From Xanthomonas vesicatoria ATCC 35937 (GTDB lineage: Bacteria > Pseudomonadota > Gammaproteobacteria > Xanthomonadales > Xanthomonadaceae): a stretch of DNA of 64,000 nt. The notes under the pieces were generated by a model. The model was given only the letters and a program-made list of their open reading frames with translations. It did not search any database and had not been told where the DNA came from. The DNA is taken from positions 4,960,001 to 5,024,000 of the forward strand of contig NZ_CP018725.1 in NCBI RefSeq assembly GCF_001908725.1, read 5' to 3'. Position 1 is the first letter of the stretch; each line of letters begins with the position of its first letter. The position numbers were made by a program, and so were the translations under genes. This document shows positions 16,615 through 25,782 of this stretch, in pieces.

Positions 16615-19470
16615 ATGAGGACGACATTTCCACATGGCGACAGCGCCATGGCGCAAGCCGTACGGGCGTACGACTGGGATGCCACACCGCTGGGGCCGTC
16701 GGCACAATGGCCATCGCCGTTGCGCAATGCGATCGATCTGCTGCTGTCTTCACCGGAAAGCATGTATCTGGTGTGGGGCGAGGCACTGACGTTTTTCTAC
16801 AACGATGCGTATGCGCCGATCCTGGGGCCGCGTCAACCGCATGCACTAGGCGCGCCATTGCGCGAGCTATGGGCTGATGCGTGGGAGGCAGTGCGTGCGC
16901 CGATCGAGGCGGCCTTTGTCGGAAACGCATCGCGCTTCGAAGAAGTACCGATCGCCATGAACCGTTATGGCGTGCCGGAAGACACGTGGTGGACCTTTTC
17001 GTTTTCGCCAATCTACGCGGACGATGGCAGCATCGGTGGCGCGTTCTGCGTCACCAATGAGGTGACCGCGCGCATGCGGGCGCAGGCACGGTTGGCGGAC
17101 GAGCACGAGCGCCTGATTCGCTTGTTCGAGCAGGCGCCGATGTTCATGGCGTTTTTGAGCGGGCCGCAGCATCGCGTCGAGTTCGCCAACCCCTGTTACT
17201 CACGCTTGATCGGCCACCGCGACGTGATCGGGCGGCCGCTCGCTGAGGCGTTGCCCGATGCGCTTGAGCAGGGACATGTGCGCCGTCTGGATGAAGTGTA
17301 TCGGTCCGGGCGCGCATATGCGGCCAATGCCTTGGTGTACGACGTCCAGGCAGTGCCAGGTGGTCCGACCGAGCGACGTCTGCTGGATCTGGTGTACCAG
17401 CCGATTGCCGGCGCCGACGGCACTGTCTCCGGCATCTTCGTGCAAGGCCTGGATATCACCGATCGCATCAGCCTGGAACGCGCTGTGCGCGAGGCGGAGG
17501 TGCGCAACCGGCAGATACTCGATAGCGTCATGGATTACGCGATCATCGCGACCGACATGCGCGGCCGGGTGACTTCGTGGAACGAAGGGGCGCGCCGTAT
17601 TCTGGGTTGGACCGAGGCCGAAATGCTCGGGCAATCGCTAGAGCGCACATTTACCCCGGAAGATGTGGCCCGTCGACAAATTCTCATTGAAGCTGCCGCA
17701 GCGCTGGAGAGTGGCAGCGGCATGGACGAGCGCTGGCATATGCGCAAATCCGGCGAGCGGTTCTGGGCCAATGGGTCGCTGATGGTGCTGCGAGAAGAAA
17801 CCGGCGTGGCGATCGGATTTGTCAAAGTGCTGCGCGATCGCACTGTCGAGCGCCTTGCCAGCGAAGCGTTGATCAAGAGCGAGCGCCGGCTGGATGCCTT
17901 GGTGCGCGCGTCGTCGCAAGCGATCTTTTCTGCAACGGCAGACTGGAGTGCGTTGCGCCTGCATGCGGGCAATGGCTTGTTGGACGACGGTCGTCCGGCC
18001 AATGCACGCTGGCAGCAGGAATGGATTCATCCGGATGATCGTGCGTCGTTGGCGCAGGCCGTCCACGCTGCGATCAGCGACAAGGCTGCCCTGGAGCTGG
18101 AGCTACGCGTGCTGGACAGACATCAGCAGATACGCTGGACGCTGTTGCGCGCAGTGCCGTTGCTCGATGCAGATGGCGGTATCGAAGAATGGTTTGGCAC
18201 GGCCTCGGATGTCAGTGACAGACGCCAAGCCGAAGAGCAATTGCGCTTGCTTACCGAAACCCTGGAAGAACGCGTACGCGAGCGGAGCGCTGCGTTATTG
18301 CTTGCCGAAGAAAAACTGCGCCAAAGCCAGAAGATGGAGGCGGTGGGGCAGCTCACCGGTGGCCTGGCACACGACTTCAACAATCTGCTGACCTCCATCA
18401 CGGTGGGGTTGGAACTGCTGCAGGCACGGGTGGAACAAGGCAAGTACGACCGGCTGGAACGCTATGTGGAAATGGCGCAGACCAGCGCCGCGCGCGCCGC
18501 CGCACTGACGCAACGCCTACTGGCGTTCTCGCGCCGGCAGACGCTCGCCCCCAGTGCTGTGGAAGTAGACGCTTTGATCCACGGCATGCGCGAAATCATC
18601 TCGCGGACCCTAGGGCCGTCGATTACCTTGCAAGTCACGCCGGCACCGCAACCGTGGAAGGTGCTGGTGGATGCCCCGCAGCTGGAAAATGCATTGCTGA
18701 ACCTATGTCTCAATGCGCGCGATGCCATGCCCGATGGTGGCAGGCTCACGATCAGCCTGCACAACCGTTCTCTGGATTCGGCCGCGGCCCAGCATCTGGA
18801 TTTGCCGCCTGGCGATTACGTCTGCCTGAGCGTGCAGGACACCGGGACCGGCATGACGGAGGAGGTCATGTCCAAGGTCTTCGAGCCGTTTTTCACCACC
18901 AAGCCGATCGGGCAGGGCACCGGACTAGGTCTGTCGATGATCTACGGCTTCACCCGGCAGTCGGGCGGGCATGTGCGCATCGATTCGGAAGTGGGCGTTG
19001 GCACGACCATGGCGCTGTACCTGCCGCGCTTCACCGGCACGCATGTGCAGCAAGAAGCTGCCGCACTAGAGCAGCCGCAGCACCCTGCAGTGCAAAGTTG
19101 CACGATCTTGCTGGTTGAGGATGAAACCGCAATCCGCATCTTGATCTCCGAGGTGCTCACCGAAGCCGGCTACCGCGTCATCGAAGCATCCGAGGGCAGC
19201 GCTGCGGTCGAGCGCTTGCGCTCGTTAGAGCCAATCGATGTATTGGTGACCGATGTCGGCCTGACCGGGGCGTTGAACGGACGTCAGGTGGCCGATGCGG
19301 GCCGGCAGTATCGGCCCTCACTTCCGGTGCTATTCGTAACCGGCTATGCGGCAACTGCGGCGGTGGGCGCAGGCCAGCTAGACGATGGCATGGAAGTGTT
19401 GACAAAGCCGTTCCTGGCGACCGATCTGAAGCAGCGCGTTGCGCAACTCCTGCAGCGGCATGTGCAATAG
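16615..19470 (+). CDS. Multi-PAS hybrid sensor histidine kinase
   Basis: This hybrid kinase of about 951 residues appears cytosolic, with no membrane segment. Three or four PAS-type modules fill residues about 20-560. A coiled linker leads to the dimerization/phosphoacceptor helix with GGLAHDFNN (His586). Next come a HATPase domain with the N box LNLCLNARDAMPDGG and G boxes DTGTGM and GQGTGLGLSM, and a C-terminal receiver (about 828-945, phosphoacceptor Asp880). The frame extends to 16522; I preferred ATG 16615 but ATG 16648 (MAQAVRAYDW) is also plausible. Convergent with it lies a stand-alone receiver, a possible phosphotransfer partner. Confidence 0.9.
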   Translation: MRTTFPHGDSAMAQAVRAYDWDATPLGPSAQWPSPLRNAIDLLLSSPESMYLVWGEALTFFYNDAYAPILGPRQPHALGAPLRELWADAWEAVRAPIEAAFVGNASRFEEVPIAMNRYGVPEDTWWTFSFSPIYADDGSIGGAFCVTNEVTARMRAQARLADEHERLIRLFEQAPMFMAFLSGPQHRVEFANPCYSRLIGHRDVIGRPLAEALPDALEQGHVRRLDEVYRSGRAYAANALVYDVQAVPGGPTERRLLDLVYQPIAGADGTVSGIFVQGLDITDRISLERAVREAEVRNRQILDSVMDYAIIATDMRGRVTSWNEGARRILGWTEAEMLGQSLERTFTPEDVARRQILIEAAAALESGSGMDERWHMRKSGERFWANGSLMVLREETGVAIGFVKVLRDRTVERLASEALIKSERRLDALVRASSQAIFSATADWSALRLHAGNGLLDDGRPANARWQQEWIHPDDRASLAQAVHAAISDKAALELELRVLDRHQQIRWTLLRAVPLLDADGGIEEWFGTASDVSDRRQAEEQLRLLTETLEERVRERSAALLLAEEKLRQSQKMEAVGQLTGGLAHDFNNLLTSITVGLELLQARVEQGKYDRLERYVEMAQTSAARAAALTQRLLAFSRRQTLAPSAVEVDALIHGMREIISRTLGPSITLQVTPAPQPWKVLVDAPQLENALLNLCLNARDAMPDGGRLTISLHNRSLDSAAAQHLDLPPGDYVCLSVQDTGTGMTEEVMSKVFEPFFTTKPIGQGTGLGLSMIYGFTRQSGGHVRIDSEVGVGTTMALYLPRFTGTHVQQEAAALEQPQHPAVQSCTILLVEDETAIRILISEVLTEAGYRVIEASEGSAAVERLRSLEPIDVLVTDVGLTGALNGRQVADAGRQYRPSLPVLFVTGYAATAAVGAGQLDDGMEVLTKPFLATDLKQRVAQLLQRHVQ

Positions 19471-19613
19471 GTGGTGGCTGAGCAGCCCTGTAGACGACAC
19501 GGGCATGGGCCAGTGCACCCATGCTTCGCATGCAACCGTGCTCGACAGCGCGTACGACCTGCGCTTACGCTTTTGCTCAGCGCGATGGGCATGTCCTGCT
19601 GTCGGTTAACCCG

Positions 19614-19988
19614 CTACAGGACTGTCTGCACGATGCCCAGCAAGTCGCGCAGTGAAAATGGCTTGGTCAACAAGCGCATGCCGGTATCCAGGAAATCCGC
19701 TCGCTTGGCGCTGGCACCTGCGTAACCGGTCATGAAAATGATCGGCAAGGCCGGATAAAGGCGCCGCGCATTGTCGGCCAGGTCGCGTCCGTTCATTCCG
19801 GGAAGGCAGATATCCGACAACAGCAGGTCGAACGGACACGCCCCAGTAAGCTGCTCCATCGCCTGCTCGGCATCGGCCGATACGACGACCTGGTAGCCCT
19901 CGTCACAAAGGATGTCTGCGGTCATCGCGCGAATGGCGTCGTCGTCTTCGACCAACAGAATACGTGCGTTACATGATGCGTCGTTCAC
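19614..19988 (-). CDS. Single-domain response regulator (receiver only)
   Basis: This 124-residue receiver has no output domain. LLVEDDDAI carries the acidic pocket, LLLSDICLPG the phosphoacceptor aspartate, MTGYA the threonine and LTKPF the lysine. It resembles the receivers fused to the two flanking hybrid kinases. The GTG start at 19988 was chosen because GAGGA sits five bases upstream; the TTG at 20000 is the alternative. It probably shuttles phosphate from one of the neighbouring kinases. Confidence 0.88.
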   Translation of the reverse strand: MNDASCNARILLVEDDDAIRAMTADILCDEGYQVVVSADAEQAMEQLTGACPFDLLLSDICLPGMNGRDLADNARRLYPALPIIFMTGYAGASAKRADFLDTGMRLLTKPFSLRDLLGIVQTVL

Positions 19989-20251
19989 CGCTGTCCTCAA
20001 GCGATCGCAACAATGCGAACTGCTTCACCACCAAGGCTATTCGCGCGCCCGTGACGAATATGTCGGATTTGTCACACGCAGCGGTGAGATGCTGAGGAAG
20101 ATGCCAATCTTTGAAAATCCTGCGACATGCGCGATTAGCCGGTCGTTAGGGCGCCAAAAGCAGACAACTTGCGCGACACGTCAGGCCAGACAAGCTGATC
20201 AGTTCAGTCCTTCGTGCGGTGCGACGGCGTGCGCATGCTAAATTTACGCGT

Positions 20252-21766
20252 ATGGAAAACGTTAAGCCGATGATCGCAAACCGCATCACCACCGGGACGA
20301 CAGGGCTCGATACCATTTTGCGCGGAGGCCTACCGGCCAACCGGCTGTACCTGCTCGAAGGCCAACCGGGCTCAGGCAAGACCACGTTGGCGTTGCAGTT
20401 TTTGCTCGATGGCGCCGCGAAAGGCGAGAGCTGCCTGTATGTCACTTTGTCGGAAACCATCGACGAGCTCAACGAGGTTGCCGGGTCGCATGGCTGGTCG
20501 CTGAAGGCCCTGCACATCTTCGAGCTGGCTTCGGCCGAAGCGTTTCTCGGCGACGGGCGCCAGCAGTCCATTCTGCATCCCTGGGAAATGGAACTGGATG
20601 GCACGATCAAGCTGATCCAGGCCGAGGTCGATCGGGTCAAGCCGACGCGTGTGGTATTTGACTCGCTGTCCGAGCTGCGTCTGTTGGCGCAGGACTCGCT
20701 GCGTTACCGGCGTCAGGTACTGGCGTTGAAGCAATTCTTTGCGCCGCGCAACATCACCGTCTTTTTGGTCGATGACCTCACCGACGAAAACGGCCAGCGC
20801 GATGCGCACTTGCACAGCCTCTGCCACGGGGTGATTTCGCTGGAGCGCATGACGCTGGATTTCGGCGCAGCGCGGCGCCGCATGCAAGTGCAAAAACTGC
20901 GTGGGGTCAATTTCATCGCTGGCTATCACGATATTACGATTGCCACAGGTGGGATGCGCATCTACCCGCGTTTGATCGCGGCCGATCACCATTTGCCGTT
21001 CGTGGGCGATGCGGTGTCCAGCGGGGTCGAGCGCATCGATGCGTTGTTGCATGGCGGCCCTTTGCGCGGCACCAGTACCTTGTTGACCGGTCCGGCTGGC
21101 TCGGGCAAGACCAATGTCGCCCTCCAATATGTTAGTGCCGCCTGCGAGCGGGGCGAGCATTGCTGCGTGCTGCAATTCGACGAGCGTACTGGGACCTTGC
21201 TGACGCGTGCCGAACATCTGGGCATGGATCTGCGCAAGCATCTGGCATCGGGCATGTTGGAGCTTCACCAGATGGACCCAGCCGAGCTGACCCCCGGGGA
21301 GTTCGCCTGGGCGGTGCGCGAAAGCGTGGAGGCACGCAACTGCCGCATCCTTGTGATCGACAGCCTCAACGGCTATCTATCGTCGATGCCGCAGGAAAAA
21401 CAGCTGATGCTGCAGATGCATGAGCTGCTGTCCTATCTCAACCAGAGCGGCGTGACCACATTCCTGATCAATCCGCAACATGGTCTGGTGGGGACGATGT
21501 CCACCGGCAATCTCAATATCTCCTACATGGCCGATACCGTCATTTTGTTTCGTTTCTTCGAAGCGCAGGGACGGATTCGCAAGGCACTGTCGGTTATTAA
21601 AAACCGCAGCGGCGCGCACGAAGATTCGATTCGCGAGATGCGCATCACCGGCAGCGGCCTGCACTTGAGCGAGCCGTTGGAAAAGTTCCATGGTGTGCTG
21701 ACTGGCACTCCGCAGTTTGTTGGAGACGGCACGCCGTTGCTGGACCGTGCACTTGACCAACCGTGA
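20252..21766 (+). CDS. KaiC-like two-domain RecA-fold ATPase
   Basis: A 504-residue protein with two tandem KaiC/RadA-type domains. Walker A motifs are GQPGSGKTT (37-45) and GPAGSGKTN (about 279-287), each followed by a Walker B aspartate (VVFDSLSELR; ILVIDSLNGYL). Proteobacterial KaiC relatives lacking KaiA/KaiB are thought to act in stress or signalling rather than in a clock, often beside histidine kinases. No kaiB-like gene is seen here. The start at 20252 gives the expected N terminus (about 20 residues before the first domain). Its 3' end overlaps the next hybrid kinase gene. Confidence 0.9.
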   Translation: MENVKPMIANRITTGTTGLDTILRGGLPANRLYLLEGQPGSGKTTLALQFLLDGAAKGESCLYVTLSETIDELNEVAGSHGWSLKALHIFELASAEAFLGDGRQQSILHPWEMELDGTIKLIQAEVDRVKPTRVVFDSLSELRLLAQDSLRYRRQVLALKQFFAPRNITVFLVDDLTDENGQRDAHLHSLCHGVISLERMTLDFGAARRRMQVQKLRGVNFIAGYHDITIATGGMRIYPRLIAADHHLPFVGDAVSSGVERIDALLHGGPLRGTSTLLTGPAGSGKTNVALQYVSAACERGEHCCVLQFDERTGTLLTRAEHLGMDLRKHLASGMLELHQMDPAELTPGEFAWAVRESVEARNCRILVIDSLNGYLSSMPQEKQLMLQMHELLSYLNQSGVTTFLINPQHGLVGTMSTGNLNISYMADTVILFRFFEAQGRIRKALSVIKNRSGAHEDSIREMRITGSGLHLSEPLEKFHGVLTGTPQFVGDGTPLLDRALDQP

Positions 21767-23825
21767 ACCGGATGGCTCGGTCGTCCACATCATTGCGCCG
21801 TTCGGCCGCGATGCGGAGAGTATTGCGACCATCGTCGGTGAGCGTGGACTGACGTGCCGGGTCTACGCGACGTTGGCGGCCTTGGCCGGCGATCTGCTCG
21901 ATAGCTCCGGCGTGGTGGTATTGACCGAAGAAGCTGTCGGCGGCGATTTGCAGCAGTTGCAGCAGATCCTGCAAGGGCAGGCAGCGTGGTCGGATATTCC
22001 GTTTGTGCTGTTGCGTGCGCCGCGTGGCAGCCAGCACGGGCGCCGCGCAAGCCTGCCTGCCGAGATGACCAATGTCATCGAGCTGGAGCGCCCGCTCAGT
22101 TCGTCGTCGTTGTTGAGCGCGATTTCCAATGCGTTGCGCTCACGACAAAAACAGTTCGTCATCCGCGATCAGATGGCCGAGCTGGCCGAAGGCCGGGCGG
22201 CACTTGCGTTGAGCGAAGCCGAGCTGCGCCGCGTTACCGACGCCTTGCCGGTGTTGATCGCTTTTATCGACAAAAATCTGGTGTACCGCTTCGCCAATCG
22301 CTCCTACGAAGACTGGATCGGTATTCCGCCGCAAGATGTGGTCGGAAAGCCGCTGGTGGATGTGGTGGGGCCTGCGGTGGTACGCGAGCGGCGGGCCTGG
22401 ATCGAGGCGGCGTTGGCCGGTCAGGCGCTCACCGTGGAAGCGAGCTGGCCGCACGCCGATGGGCGGCGCCGCGACGCGGAAATCCGCTACATGCCGCGCT
22501 TCGATGCGGATGGCCAGGTAGATGGTTTCCATGTGTTTGCAACCGATGTCACCGCGCGTGCGCTGGCGATGGAATCGATCCAGGAGCAGGCCAATGTGCT
22601 CGAGGCCAAGGTGGCCGAGCGCACCGCCGAGCTGCAGCAGCAGATGCTGGCGCGCGAATCGAGCGAGGCAGCGCTGCGTCAGGCACAAAAGATGGAAGCG
22701 GTAGGTCAGTTGACTGGCGGCATTGCGCACGACTTCAACAACATGCTGACCGGCATCCTGTCGGCACTGGATTTGGCGCGCCTGCGCATCGACCAGGGGC
22801 GGACCGAGGGACTGGGGCGCTTTCTTGATGTGGCTTCGGCCTCGGCCTTGCGCGCGGCCGCTCTGACCCAGCGCCTGCTGGCGTTTTCGCGCAGGCAATC
22901 GCTGCAGGCGCGGCATCTGCAGTTGAACGATCTGGTGGTGTCGCTGCAGGAATTGTTGGCGCGTACGCTGGGCGAGTCGGTACGCATGGAAGCCGATCTT
23001 TGCACTGCGCTCCCGCAGGCGTATGTGGATGAAAACCAGCTGGAAAGCGCGTTGATCAACCTGGCCATCAATGCCCGCGATGCCATGCCGGATGGCGGCC
23101 AGTTGCGCATTTCCACTCGGCATCTGCATGTCGACGAACACCGGCTCGAACTTGGCCGCGGCATCACCCTGGCGCCGGGCGACTACGCCGTGGTGTCGGT
23201 GGCCGATACCGGCACCGGCATGCCGGCCGATGTGTTGGAGCGCGTGTTCGAGCCGTTTTACACCACCAAGCCGATCGGGCAGGGTACTGGCCTGGGCATG
23301 TCGATGATCTATGGCTTCATGCAGCAGTCCAACGGGCAGGTCTGGGTGGAGTCGGAAGTGGGCGTGGGCACCACGGTGAGCCTGTATCTGCCGGCCGGTG
23401 TTGAGGCGCAGAGCGTGGCGATCGGGCCGCAAACCGGCGCGGTGGTGGCCGGACAAGGGCAACAGGTGCTGGTGGTGGAAGACGACGAACAGGTGCGCCT
23501 GCTGGTGACCGAGCTGCTTGGCGAGTTGGGTTATCAGGCGGAGGTGGTCGCCGATGCCGATGCCGCGCTGCCGATCCTGGCCTCGCAGCGACGGATCGAT
23601 CTGCTGGTGACCGATGTCGGTCTGCCCGGGCTAAACGGACGCCAGTTGGCGGAGATCGCGCGACAGTCGCGCCGCGATCTGCCGGTGATCTTCATGACCG
23701 GCTACGCGGAGACCGCACGTGACCGCGGCGAATTTCTTGCCGAGGGCATGAGCATGATCGCCAAGCCGTTTACGCTGGGCGAGTTCAGCGGGAAGCTGCA
23801 CGAGGTGCTGGGGCCGTCGTCCTGA
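21744..23825 (+). CDS. Hybrid histidine kinase with degenerate N-terminal receiver-like domain
   Basis: About 693 residues. Residues 1-130 look like a receiver fold in which the phosphoacceptor region reads VVVLTEE instead of carrying an aspartate. A PAS domain (about 150-270), a phosphoacceptor helix with GGIAHDFNN (His329), a HATPase domain (GQGTGLGMSM) and an intact C-terminal receiver (about 574-690, Asp624) follow. The start is uncertain: GTG 21744 overlaps the KaiC-like gene by 23 bases, while TTG 21717 and TTG 21750 are possible. Overlap implies co-translation with the KaiC-like ATPase, which may feed the N-terminal domain. Confidence 0.9.
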   Translation, partial: TVHLTNREPDGSVVHIIAPFGRDAESIATIVGERGLTCRVYATLAALAGDLLDSSGVVVLTEEAVGGDLQQLQQILQGQAAWSDIPFVLLRAPRGSQHGRRASLPAEMTNVIELERPLSSSSLLSAISNALRSRQKQFVIRDQMAELAEGRAALALSEAELRRVTDALPVLIAFIDKNLVYRFANRSYEDWIGIPPQDVVGKPLVDVVGPAVVRERRAWIEAALAGQALTVEASWPHADGRRRDAEIRYMPRFDADGQVDGFHVFATDVTARALAMESIQEQANVLEAKVAERTAELQQQMLARESSEAALRQAQKMEAVGQLTGGIAHDFNNMLTGILSALDLARLRIDQGRTEGLGRFLDVASASALRAAALTQRLLAFSRRQSLQARHLQLNDLVVSLQELLARTLGESVRMEADLCTALPQAYVDENQLESALINLAINARDAMPDGGQLRISTRHLHVDEHRLELGRGITLAPGDYAVVSVADTGTGMPADVLERVFEPFYTTKPIGQGTGLGMSMIYGFMQQSNGQVWVESEVGVGTTVSLYLPAGVEAQSVAIGPQTGAVVAGQGQQVLVVEDDEQVRLLVTELLGELGYQAEVVADADAALPILASQRRIDLLVTDVGLPGLNGRQLAEIARQSRRDLPVIFMTGYAETARDRGEFLAEGMSMIAKPFTLGEFSGKLHEVLGPSS

Positions 23826-24056
23826 GCGAGGCAGGCCTTGGATCTGCCGCACGGCTTGCTCAACACTTCTTGGTAGCCGCGTCGATTGCCTACATACATG
23901 CAGGTGCAGGCTGCGCCTTCAACCTGATGCGGTCCACTTTCAGCATATTTTTCTGCGTCTACGCACCTGCGCAGTGCACCATCGTCGCTGACGGCGAGCT
24001 TGGCGGGCGGACGTAGACGCCTCAGGCACGCTTGTACGCAGCGTGCGCCGCTGTTT

Positions 24057-24758
24057 TCAGCGTGCAGCACGCCCGGATTGCCGCGCGCTGGCCATCGATT
24101 CGGCCACGGCAATCTTGTCTGCCACCGCCTTCTGCATCGGCGAGCCGGTCTCCAGCAGTCCATGCAGATGACGCCAATGGTTGGTGGCTGCAGCGTAGTC
24201 GTGCTGCTGAAAGTCGCTGATGCCGAGTAGCCACAGCCCGCGCTGATTGTCCGGCTCGCGCGCGATCAACTGCTGCAGCCGCGTCCGAGAGGTCGCATCG
24301 ATGGCGAAATCGCTGTGCGTTGCCATGTCGGCGGCGACCCAACCGACGATGGCGGCGCTGGTGTCGGGGGCGATCTTCAGCGCCTGCGCGTAGGCATCGC
24401 GCGCCTCGGCGGAGCGATTGTTCTGCTCGTGCGCTTTGGCCTGTTGCATCCATGAGGTGAGCGCCGCCAATTGCGCCTGTTCGGCAGCGCTGGATTGTGG
24501 CGGCGCGTCATTGGCAGCAGGAGCCGGTGTGGTTGGAGCGGTCTGTGGTGCGGTCGCGTACACCGGATGCGCGATCGTATCCGGCGCGCCGACCAGCCGA
24601 TACAGGCCAGCGGTGGCGATGGGCAGGCCCAGGACCAGCAGAATCGGCAACGTGTAACGCGCATTGCCGTTTCGCCTGGGTGTGCGCAGCAGCGGGAGCA
24701 GCAACAGCAGCAGCGCAAGCACCACCAGCGCAGCGCTCAGGACATAAAAGCCCGTCAT
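24057..24758 (-). CDS. ccmI: Cytochrome c maturation protein CcmI (TPR)
   Basis: This 233-residue protein has a first membrane helix (MTGFYVLSAALVVLALLLLLLPL), a short basic cytoplasmic loop, a second helix (about 34-52) and a periplasmic TPR-like region (about 95-225). This is the layout of a short CcmI/CycH, which presents apocytochrome c to the CcmF/H haem lyase. Its ATG overlaps the stop of ccmH by one base (TGATG). It is the last gene of the ccm operon. Confidence 0.85.
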   Translation of the reverse strand: MTGFYVLSAALVVLALLLLLLPLLRTPRRNGNARYTLPILLVLGLPIATAGLYRLVGAPDTIAHPVYATAPQTAPTTPAPAANDAPPQSSAAEQAQLAALTSWMQQAKAHEQNNRSAEARDAYAQALKIAPDTSAAIVGWVAADMATHSDFAIDATSRTRLQQLIAREPDNQRGLWLLGISDFQQHDYAAATNHWRHLHGLLETGSPMQKAVADKIAVAESMASARQSGRAAR

Positions 24759-25243
24759 CACCAGTCCTCCTCCGCCTGCGGGGCCACGGCCGGGCCGATA
24801 CGTGCACGCTTGCGCACGGTGTGGATCACCACCGCGGCGCCGGCGCCCAACATCAGCAACGGCCCAAACCACAACAGCCAGGTGCCGCGCGAGACCGGCG
24901 GGTCATACAGCACAAAATCCGAATAGCGGTCGACCATGTACTGCTTGATCTGCGCATCGCTCTTGCCGGCCTGGAGCTGCGCAAAGACCTGATGGCGTAG
25001 GTCGCGCGCCAGCGCGGCGTTGGAATCGGCCAGGTTCTCGTTCTGGCAGACCAGGCAACGCAGTTGCGCGGTCAGTTGCTGATACCGCGCTTCTTCGCTG
25101 CGGTTTTTGAATGGCAGTGGATCCACCGCCTGTGCTTGCACGCAGGGCGCAAGCACTATGCCCAATAGCAGCACCAGCAACAGGCGCAGCTTGCGCGCCT
25201 GGTGACGCCGATGTGTCTGAAATAGGCCATAGCCCAGCATCAC
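24758..25243 (-). CDS. ccmH: Cytochrome c maturation protein CcmH
   Basis: This 161-residue protein has an N-terminal signal/membrane segment (about 18-38), a periplasmic domain with the redox motif LRCLVCQNE (Cys63, Cys66), and a C-terminal membrane helix (about 118-142). It reduces the apocytochrome CxxCH thiols together with CcmG. It corresponds to the short CcmH/CcmL form, with the TPR function supplied separately by the next gene. The start overlaps the end of ccmG by four bases. Confidence 0.93.
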   Translation of the reverse strand: MMLGYGLFQTHRRHQARKLRLLLVLLLGIVLAPCVQAQAVDPLPFKNRSEEARYQQLTAQLRCLVCQNENLADSNAALARDLRHQVFAQLQAGKSDAQIKQYMVDRYSDFVLYDPPVSRGTWLLWFGPLLMLGAGAAVVIHTVRKRARIGPAVAPQAEEDW

Positions 25244-25782
25244 TGTGCCCCCTCGGGCAGCGCGGCGATTGCGGGCAGCAGCTCAGCGTTGATGACATCG
25301 GGGGTGAGCACGCCGATGTGCTTGTAACGGATCACGCCTTGCGCATCGATCAGGAAGCTTTCCGGTGCGCCATACACGCCGAAATCGATGGCGGTCTGGC
25401 CGTCTTCATCGGCGATGACCACGGCGTACGGGTTGCCCAAGCGTGCCAGCCAGGCGGTGGCATCGGCCGGGGCGTCCTTGTAGTTGTAGCCGATCAGGGG
25501 CACACCGAGGCGGTTGGCTTGCGCCATTAGCACCGGATGCTCGTGCACGCATTCTGCGCACCAGCTGCCGAACACATTGAGCACATACGGCTTGCCCAGC
25601 AGTTGCGCGCGGGTGACGTGCTGATCGGGCGCATCCAGCCGCGGCAGCGAAAATGCCGGTGCCGGCTTGCCGATCAACGGCGAAGGCACATCGCGCGGGT
25701 TGTGTTGCATGGTCCAGTAGATGCCGAAACCGAACAGTGCGGCGACCAACAAGAACCCCAGCAAGGGCAGCATGCGCTTCAC
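25240..25782 (-). CDS. ccmG: Thiol:disulfide interchange protein CcmG/DsbE
   Basis: A 180-residue periplasmic thioredoxin-like protein anchored by one N-terminal helix (about 4-25), with active site WCAEC (Cys75, Cys78) and the CcmG-typical segments GKPAPAFSLP and GVYGAPESFLID. The GTG start at 25782 overlaps the ccmF stop (GTGA); ATG 25773 is a near alternative. It passes reducing equivalents to CcmH and apocytochrome. Confidence 0.93.
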   Translation of the reverse strand: MKRMLPLLGFLLVAALFGFGIYWTMQHNPRDVPSPLIGKPAPAFSLPRLDAPDQHVTRAQLLGKPYVLNVFGSWCAECVHEHPVLMAQANRLGVPLIGYNYKDAPADATAWLARLGNPYAVVIADEDGQTAIDFGVYGAPESFLIDAQGVIRYKHIGVLTPDVINAELLPAIAALPEGAQ

